From a virus: a stretch of DNA of 64,000 nucleotides. The notes beneath the pieces were generated by a model. That model was not told the origin of the DNA, searched no databases, and saw nothing but the letters and a program-made list of their open reading frames with translations. The stretch's first letter is position 1. Every line of letters begins with the position of its first letter. The stretch lies in the IMG/VR virus record IMGVR_UViG_3300045902_000666, positions 37,744-101,743 of that record; one strand, 5' to 3'. The position numbers were made by a program, and so were the translations under genes. This document shows positions 57,692 to 64,000 of the stretch, one piece after another.

Positions 57692-57794
57692 AACGCTTAA
57701 TTTTAATTGTTTTACTTAATTTAACTGTACTGTATTATTTTTTTAAAATCAGTTAAATAATATAATCATTAAAACAAAAAAAATCAAGCCATTT

Positions 57795-59441
57795 TTAAAC
57801 TTTTTCTACAGAAATTTTATTATGGTGACCCAATTCTTTATAATTATTTCCGAGCCTGTAAGTTACACCTAAAACCATAGAATCTTGGACCCTTAAAAAC
57901 TTATAAATATCAGTAATTATCTCTTTTTCATCTGGATGCATATCTAAAACTAAAGAATCGTGTACTTGAAACAAAAATTGACTTTTTTTATTCTTTAAAT
58001 ATTCCCGGATTAACATAACTTTTTCTGCAACAAGTTCGGCAGCATAAGACTGAATGAAATTATTGAAACTAGCATGTCTTTTTTCAATTCTAATAATAGA
58101 ACCCCAAGGGGTTGTTATATACCCCCTTGAATCATAATAGTCCTTTAATTCCTCAGATTTCTTTATAAGAGGTGCTAAAAATTTTTTTACCTTGTAAAGT
58201 TTCTCTTCTGGATTTGCAATTCCTTCTAATTTTGAAATTAATGTATCATGTCCAGCTCCATACAACAAAGCATGATTTAAAAGCTTAGATGTTTCCCTTT
58301 GTTGATAATTAATTTTATATGTGTCAAAAATTATTTTAGCTGTTTCATAATGCAAATCTTTTTCAGAAAATCTATTCATGAATTCCTCATCACCACAAAG
58401 GTACAAAGCAATTTTTGTTTCAAAAGAAGTATAGTCAAAAACAAGTATTTTTCCACCTTTAAATCTTGATATTATATTTGCCCTATCATCACCATCTTTA
58501 GAAAGGTTTTGTGGATTATAATAGTCAAAAGCAGTGATACGGCCAGTTATAGTTCTTTTGTTGGAATATTGAATTTTAGCTAACTTGCAAAATCTTCTTA
58601 TTTTAAATTCAAGATTATTGTTCTCAAATTTATTTGAAAAAGCTATTTCTCTATTAGACATCCAGCAAGTTATTTTATCTCTCTGACACATCCTTTTTAA
58701 GAAGATTTTTTCTTCTTCGTCTAATTCAATAGGATTTAATTTGCTCATCAAAAAAGGTATGAACTTTTGTATATTAAATCCGGGAATAATATTAAAATAA
58801 TTTTCAGATGTATCTACACCATACTTAACCCATCTCAAATTTTCGATAGAAACAATATCAGAAAGCTCATCATGCTTTATGTAATTGTAAATGTTTTCAT
58901 AGTTAAAAACAATACAATTGAAATGATTAAAAAAATCAGTTAGCTTTTTCTTAACATCTTTCTCTGTAACCGATAAAGATTTTATGTTTACAATAAAATC
59001 CTTATTATTGTTTCTCAAATAAAGAGCGCCATCATGGAAGTATGCAAATATAGAATGGTTTTTGTCTAATAGCTTATCAAAGTAAGTTATTAAATCTTCA
59101 TTGTAAAATATGGAATCAAAAATGTCAAATTTTTTAGGTAACCAATCCTTTACAGATTGTGAAAAAAATTCTTCTATAGACTTATAAAAAGTTTTTTGGT
59201 CTTCTTTTGTAGAGAATGTCCAATATAGATTACTTTTTATTTTTTTATCTAAAATATTTTGCTTACCAAATTTATGCTTAACAAAATTCCATCCTATAAT
59301 AAGCGTTGGCATATCTATAAAATCATCCTCTGGATATTCTTTTAATATATCTACTGGATAATTTCCCAGATAGTTATAAAGAATATTGCGGTCCTCTTCG
59401 GACTGAACAATTATTTTACAAATAGAGAATACCTTTGCCAT
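57795..59441 (-). CDS. Family A DNA polymerase
   Basis: 548 residues. Palm and fingers: motif A LVFDYTSFETKIALYL (335-343 core), motif B RETSKLLNHALLYGAG (382-396), motif C FQVHDSLVLD (His494, Asp495); thumb-like YSNKRTITGRITAFDYYNPQ. No 5' nuclease domain (supplied by the FEN-like protein), and the first 230 residues keep no obvious 3'-5' exonuclease motifs, so proofreading may be absent or external. Main replicative polymerase of the phage by context. Confidence 0.95.
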   Translation of the reverse strand: MAKVFSICKIIVQSEEDRNILYNYLGNYPVDILKEYPEDDFIDMPTLIIGWNFVKHKFGKQNILDKKIKSNLYWTFSTKEDQKTFYKSIEEFFSQSVKDWLPKKFDIFDSIFYNEDLITYFDKLLDKNHSIFAYFHDGALYLRNNNKDFIVNIKSLSVTEKDVKKKLTDFFNHFNCIVFNYENIYNYIKHDELSDIVSIENLRWVKYGVDTSENYFNIIPGFNIQKFIPFLMSKLNPIELDEEEKIFLKRMCQRDKITCWMSNREIAFSNKFENNNLEFKIRRFCKLAKIQYSNKRTITGRITAFDYYNPQNLSKDGDDRANIISRFKGGKILVFDYTSFETKIALYLCGDEEFMNRFSEKDLHYETAKIIFDTYKINYQQRETSKLLNHALLYGAGHDTLISKLEGIANPEEKLYKVKKFLAPLIKKSEELKDYYDSRGYITTPWGSIIRIEKRHASFNNFIQSYAAELVAEKVMLIREYLKNKKSQFLFQVHDSLVLDMHPDEKEIITDIYKFLRVQDSMVLGVTYRLGNNYKELGHHNKISVEKV

Positions 59442-59480
59442 TCACATACAAAGATGATAAAAAATTAACAAAAAAGCAAA

Positions 59481-62400
59481 TTAAACTATATCGCTGGATT
59501 TCAGCAAAGTATAAGTGTATTTTTTCTGGCCACTTTTAGCTGCCTGAGCCCTTATAAGAGACTGGAACTGAAGCTGCTTATTTCTGTTTGGTATAACCTG
59601 ACAACCTGCAGACCAAGTATCCACATTAGACTTAGAAGCATCATCATTTGGATATTTACCTACATAAACAGAGTGCTGGAAAAATCCTCCACCAGTAGAA
59701 GGACTTTCTATTCTAGTAGGATTCCACACAGCATCTTTATTCCTGTCAAAATATGTATTAAACTTTTTAGAATCTGCAAAAGCTGGATGGTCATGATATG
59801 TTGTATTAACCCACACTTCCAAATATTGTCCTTCTGCTAAATAGTTTCCGGGATAATTTGTATTTCCTTTCATTACAGACAATCCTGGTTTTGTTGTACA
59901 AGCATACTTATAGCCAACCCACTTTCCACCTTCAAACCAAATTATATAAATCAAATCATCAAACCTATCTGATATTGGCTGGCCTATGAAAGGATATTTT
60001 CTGACACCCACTATATTTACTTTTCCATCTTTATAAACAACATACTTGTTATTGTTCATAACATTTATGATTTTATTAATTTCAGTTTCATTTGCCTTAT
60101 CTCCTGGAGCTGGTGAGAACAAAGTAGGGTCTCCTGTAGTTTGATTTTCTGGAGCTATAAATGGAATTCCTTCTTGACCTTTTGGTTTTTGAACTCTGTT
60201 AGGCTGAGTTACTTTAAGCTTAAAATTAGAACCCTCAATAACTTGTATTCCATTCTCTAAAGCATTTTCTTCTAAACCATCATATGTTATTGGCTGTATT
60301 CCTGCATAAGAATTTGTATTTGCATCAAATCTCATCCTAACACCTTCACATGTAGTGGACATGTTATTAGGACTTATTGAGTGCCTTACCTTCATAACTT
60401 GATATAAACCTTTAAACAATGGCATATTCTTTAAAAAGAAATAATCCATTGGGAATATTTGTGAGCAACCTAACATATCAAAAGAAGCTTTATAGCTTCT
60501 ACCTTCCATAACTGGAAGCATTGAACAGTTTGTTCCAAGTGCTTTATTACTATTTTCTTTGTCAACTAATCTCTGTAAATTCAAAATACTTTCTGCTGTA
60601 GGTTTATTATCTTCAGTACCTACAGTAACACTCTTAATTATTTTATTGGAAGGGTCACCAAATTTAACTTCTAAAGCATATTCATTACCTAGACTATCCC
60701 CATCAGAATTTGAGTTAACATCTGCATATAAAGTTTGCTTATCATTACTTAGCTTAGCTCTTGATTCTGGAGTAGGCATAAATGATACATGGAAATAATT
60801 TATTATTGAATTTTTTATCTGCGAGTTGATAGTCTGAATATCTGTTTCAGCCTGAAATACTCCTTGTAATCCATTAACTCTACTTCCTGGTATTGGTATA
60901 AATAAGAAATTATTTTTTGTACAAATTTGCTGTATAATGTTTAAAACAGTAGTGTTGGAATTTGGCTTATACATAGGCTCTATGTTAATAAGCGAATTAG
61001 CAACGTTTACTTTTTTACCTCCAGTATTTGCAATTTGCATACTATTCAAAGGATAATCATAAATAAATACACCATCCTGTTGAATACTCACATCATCTTT
61101 TGTAGCCTCAAAAGCATCTTTAGTTAAATGTGACCTTCCAAACTTTTCCTCTAACTCCCTTGAGTTTTTAGCTGCTTCTTTTATTTGTGCACCTTCAGCA
61201 TCATCCCCTCCATCAATTAAACTATTCCACTGATGGAATATGTTGTGAAATTGTTTGTAAATTAAATTCTCTTGCTGTGATGCATTCCCTAAAACTCTTG
61301 ATATTACATTAGACCTTTCTTGTTCAACAGCAACTATTTTATCTAAAACATTTTGGCACATTTTTTTAATATATGCCCTTTGTCTTGAACAATCAACACC
61401 ATTTGAAAAAGGTGCAAAACAAACAGCACTACTTGTACCTATTTCTGGATTATCAAAATTATAAGAATATGGTGCAATAGCCAAACTCTCAGCTGGTATT
61501 TCACCAGTTTGAAAATTATTTGGGTCTCCTAATTTTTGTGTTAAAACCAAGCTATCTATAATAGAATCCATAAAAGCTTGGTCAGTCATAAACCTTTCAT
61601 CATAAAACTCATTAGGTACAACTGACAAATTACCAAAATTTAATATGAACTTGTTTGGTACTCCCGAATCATTAATAAATTGAACCAATGGAGTTGGATT
61701 ACCTTCGTCATCATTGTAGCGATTTATTTTTATAAAACCTCTCCAATCTTCTCCAGTGTCTTTACCATAATCATCATCCACTCTATAAGTAGCATCAGTA
61801 TCCCAAGAATTAGTATTTGTTGCATCAGTTGCATCTTCTCCGAACATAACAACAAATCCAGTATTTAATGCACCTCCAACTAAACCAAGAGTTGCAACAT
61901 TTGTTAAGCTTGGTTGTACAGAGTTTGTAGTCCATAATTTAAACCAAGGAATTCCATTGTTTATAAATTTAACAGCTGTCCAAGATTGTGTATTAATAAA
62001 AGAAAAAGCAGAATCAATAGTCAATTGATTCTCCAAATCTACAGCTTCATTTGGATTTGGTTCAAACTGAATAGGTCTTCCTGATACTAAACTTAATATA
62101 AATTTACCAACAGAAATTTCCTGTCTCCCCTTGCCTGTAGCATCACCTTTTTCTATTACAACATTGTAATTTAAAATATCAGAAGTTATAGGGTCTCCTA
62201 TACTAGGAAAAGATACACTTACATCTTCTCCATTTTCACCTAAAAAACTTTCACCATCAGAACTAAATAACTTAACAAAGAAAACGCAAAATCTTCTTAA
62301 CTGAAGAAGTTCTGCATCATTTAAATCTTTAATAATGTTATCAGTTATATTTTCTGAATCAGCATCAGCCAATTTAAAAATAACATCTTCAATATTATCT

Positions 62401-63950
62401 CTATCTGGTTCATCTGTTAAATATTCAGTATTATAATATCCGGGCCTGTTAACATCATCTGAACCTGTAAAGAAGGCCGCAACAGCAGACCTAAATATAA
62501 TATTTTCTGCAATGTTTTTAAAGAATGGTTTATAAGGATTCTCTTTATTTACTTCTAAGTTATTTATTCTCTTTTTTAGCTTACTATCATCTAAAGCAGT
62601 TGAAACATTATCATCACTATCATAATCTCTAGCTAAACCTTCTGTTAAAGCAGTTATAAACTCTCTAACAAATTTCATTTCATAATCAGCAGCACCACTT
62701 TCTTTAGCCTCATCAGATACAGCAGGAACTTCTTCTCCATCTTTATTGATATATAATGGATAGTGAAGACCAATTAATTTTTTTTCTTCCAACAACTGAT
62801 TTCTTATAGACTGATTATTATCTAATCCTAAAAAACCAGCCTCTAAAATCCTACCAAGTATATAAGCACTATCTTTTGAAAGTTGTCTAAAAATTTCCGA
62901 TATAGTAATTTGTCTTAATTCACTCTTGCTTGATTCAAAAAATTTGGCTTTCGTGGCTTTATCTACTTTGTCAATATTATCATCTAAAATCTTTATTTTT
63001 GCATTAATATCATCTTGACCGAAGTTTGCATCACTTGCTCTATTTTGTTGAAATACTTCAAAGGGAATAAAATTTCCTCTTAACTTATCAAAATCGGAAA
63101 TATAAATCAAATATTGATTTATGCTCTGCAAATCTGATGCTGAATTTAAAAAAGATTTTAACTGTGCTTCATCTTTAAGCTTAGCATTGCCAGGAATTTT
63201 ACCTGGGTCATTTATAGTAATTTTTTGAAATTCTTTTACAGAACCACCAGCTACTTTACCATCAATAGCCTCTCCGAATTTTATTGTTTTAGCATTAACA
63301 GTGGATTCTAATATTCTACCACTTTTAATGATAGCCAATTGTTGTTGTAAAACCTCAAATTCTTTTGTAGTCTCTTTGGTTTTTACTTCTACTTTCTTAC
63401 CAATTTTAATTAAATCAAAAATACTCTTAGTTTTATCACCCTGACTCTTTTGAGCTTCACCTGTCATACCCTGCTCTCTTTGTCTCAAAGATTTACAAGC
63501 TAATAAAAATAAAAATGGAATATCTGAAAAGAAACCCCATTGATTAGGAACAAAGCTTGCAGTTATTTCATAACTACCATCAGACGGAACAAAATCAATC
63601 TTTGTTTTTTTCAAAGAAAGCAACCATGTAACAGGTCCACCTAAATATCCTTTAAATGAAAATTTAAATTTAGGAGGTGGCCAATCAAACAGTACAGAAT
63701 AATCTATATCATTATCATCTTGTGTGCCAGAGAAAGTATTTCCATATAAGTCTTTAAACTTAATTTCTATCACTGGTTGCAAAGAGGTATTAACTTCTAT
63801 ACTAATATCTGTAATACCAAAACCAATATCTTTTCTAAAAAAATTTACATCAAAAGTTTTCTTTCCAGTATAGTCTTTCCCATACGCAGTCAACCTAACC
63901 TCTAAGAATAGGTCCTCCATTCTGAAATCTTCTCTGGAAATAATTGGCAT
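59481..63950 (-). CDS. Very large tail/baseplate-like protein with possible peptidoglycan-active C-terminus
   Basis: 1,489 residues. N-terminal 170 residues are beta-rich (DISIEVNTSLQPVIEIKFKD, YEITASFVPNQWGFF), as in tail-hub proteins; long helical and linker parts follow. The last 170 residues hold GGFFQHSVYVGK and TWSAGCQVIP, a His...Ser-x-Gly-Cys pattern that resembles the active site of YkuD-type L,D-transpeptidases. Probable cell-puncturing or baseplate hub protein; the enzymatic part is an inference. No promoter recognised directly upstream. Confidence 0.6.
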   Translation of the reverse strand: MPIISREDFRMEDLFLEVRLTAYGKDYTGKKTFDVNFFRKDIGFGITDISIEVNTSLQPVIEIKFKDLYGNTFSGTQDDNDIDYSVLFDWPPPKFKFSFKGYLGGPVTWLLSLKKTKIDFVPSDGSYEITASFVPNQWGFFSDIPFLFLLACKSLRQREQGMTGEAQKSQGDKTKSIFDLIKIGKKVEVKTKETTKEFEVLQQQLAIIKSGRILESTVNAKTIKFGEAIDGKVAGGSVKEFQKITINDPGKIPGNAKLKDEAQLKSFLNSASDLQSINQYLIYISDFDKLRGNFIPFEVFQQNRASDANFGQDDINAKIKILDDNIDKVDKATKAKFFESSKSELRQITISEIFRQLSKDSAYILGRILEAGFLGLDNNQSIRNQLLEEKKLIGLHYPLYINKDGEEVPAVSDEAKESGAADYEMKFVREFITALTEGLARDYDSDDNVSTALDDSKLKKRINNLEVNKENPYKPFFKNIAENIIFRSAVAAFFTGSDDVNRPGYYNTEYLTDEPDRDNIEDVIFKLADADSENITDNIIKDLNDAELLQLRRFCVFFVKLFSSDGESFLGENGEDVSVSFPSIGDPITSDILNYNVVIEKGDATGKGRQEISVGKFILSLVSGRPIQFEPNPNEAVDLENQLTIDSAFSFINTQSWTAVKFINNGIPWFKLWTTNSVQPSLTNVATLGLVGGALNTGFVVMFGEDATDATNTNSWDTDATYRVDDDYGKDTGEDWRGFIKINRYNDDEGNPTPLVQFINDSGVPNKFILNFGNLSVVPNEFYDERFMTDQAFMDSIIDSLVLTQKLGDPNNFQTGEIPAESLAIAPYSYNFDNPEIGTSSAVCFAPFSNGVDCSRQRAYIKKMCQNVLDKIVAVEQERSNVISRVLGNASQQENLIYKQFHNIFHQWNSLIDGGDDAEGAQIKEAAKNSRELEEKFGRSHLTKDAFEATKDDVSIQQDGVFIYDYPLNSMQIANTGGKKVNVANSLINIEPMYKPNSNTTVLNIIQQICTKNNFLFIPIPGSRVNGLQGVFQAETDIQTINSQIKNSIINYFHVSFMPTPESRAKLSNDKQTLYADVNSNSDGDSLGNEYALEVKFGDPSNKIIKSVTVGTEDNKPTAESILNLQRLVDKENSNKALGTNCSMLPVMEGRSYKASFDMLGCSQIFPMDYFFLKNMPLFKGLYQVMKVRHSISPNNMSTTCEGVRMRFDANTNSYAGIQPITYDGLEENALENGIQVIEGSNFKLKVTQPNRVQKPKGQEGIPFIAPENQTTGDPTLFSPAPGDKANETEINKIINVMNNNKYVVYKDGKVNIVGVRKYPFIGQPISDRFDDLIYIIWFEGGKWVGYKYACTTKPGLSVMKGNTNYPGNYLAEGQYLEVWVNTTYHDHPAFADSKKFNTYFDRNKDAVWNPTRIESPSTGGGFFQHSVYVGKYPNDDASKSNVDTWSAGCQVIPNRNKQLQFQSLIRAQAAKSGQKKYTYTLLKSSDIV

Positions 63951-63958
63951 TGTTTATA

Positions 63959-64000
63959 TTATTTTTTCTTGTAATTTAAAATATAAGCTTTAACTTCATC
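63959..64000 (-). CDS. C-terminal end of an upstream gene (partial)
   Basis: 13 codons, ...DEVKAYILNYKKK then TAA, running off the window edge; in the same direction as and 9 bp before the large tail gene, so probably the same transcript. Confidence 0.5.
   Translation of the reverse strand, partial: DEVKAYILNYKKK

Noticed and set aside
1-64000. Whole-genome amber recoding (UAG as sense).
   Set aside because: The HD hydrolase, the 235-residue gene and the 95-residue gene end naturally at TAG, and the large genes have no internal TAG.

Overview
The window reads as part of a large lytic bacteriophage genome whose host belongs to the Bacteroidota (Flavobacteriia-like). It is very AT-rich and densely packed, mostly on the minus strand, and carries a phage replication set: family-A DNA polymerase, DnaB-type helicase, RecA/UvsX recombinase, 5' nuclease, SSB, RadA-like ATPase, UvrD-like helicase with an intein, class Ia ribonucleotide reductase and an RpoD-like sigma factor. 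The host assignment rests on promoters of the Bacteroidota form TTTG-N19/20-TAnnTTTG, the general lack of Shine-Dalgarno sites, an RpoD resembling Bacteroidota sigma-A, and Bacteroidota-type lipoprotein and SHOCT proteins. All calls come from reading the sequence; no database search was run.

Layout. 1-6 kb: envelope proteins (SHOCT protein, OmpA-type protein with a periplasmic binding-like domain, PspA-like membrane coiled coil, partner coiled coil, lipoprotein), each transcription unit behind a phage-type promoter. 6-13 kb: J-domain protein, HD hydrolase, HNH proteins, unknown phage proteins. 13.4-20.5 kb: tRNA region with an arginyl-tRNA synthetase, tRNAs for Arg, Ser, Trp and Cys, a CUA suppressor tRNA, a Ser-type tRNA with a Trp anticodon and three mini or atypical tRNA-like elements; a Pth2-like peptidyl-tRNA hydrolase follows. 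18.7-20.0 and 25.4-26.7 kb: two IS200/IS605-type tnpB elements, each splitting a phage gene that is restored in frame when the element is removed at TT(T/C)AC. 21-25 kb: homing-endonuclease debris, GIY-YIG endonuclease, two HAD nucleotidases (one fused to a SLOG-like domain). 29.5-32.3 kb: a Ro60 (TROVE) gene preceded by three related Y-RNA-like genes, one interrupted by a tnpB-less IS605 relic. 32.4-40 kb: PrsW-like protease, ClpC-like AAA+ unfoldase, RadA-like ATPase, small late proteins. 40-59.4 kb: DNA metabolism. 59.5-64 kb: a very large tail/baseplate-like protein.

Regulation. Three promoter classes are visible: host-type TTTG/TAnnTTTG (SSB, RNR, UvsX, tnpB genes, an operon at 8.4 kb), a phage class GGAAC-N18-TATAAT (nine copies, all with exactly 18 bp spacing), and a CTATTTAT box shortly upstream of about twenty mostly small genes (probable late promoter). 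Several CTATTTAT-driven proteins share an N-terminal basic 'IRxxIRExL' helix that resembles a capsid-targeting signal. The strongest candidates for undescribed biology are the phage Ro60/Y-RNA locus, the tRNA set with suppressor and mis-anticodon tRNAs, and the TnpB elements with a tnpB-less guide-RNA-like relative.
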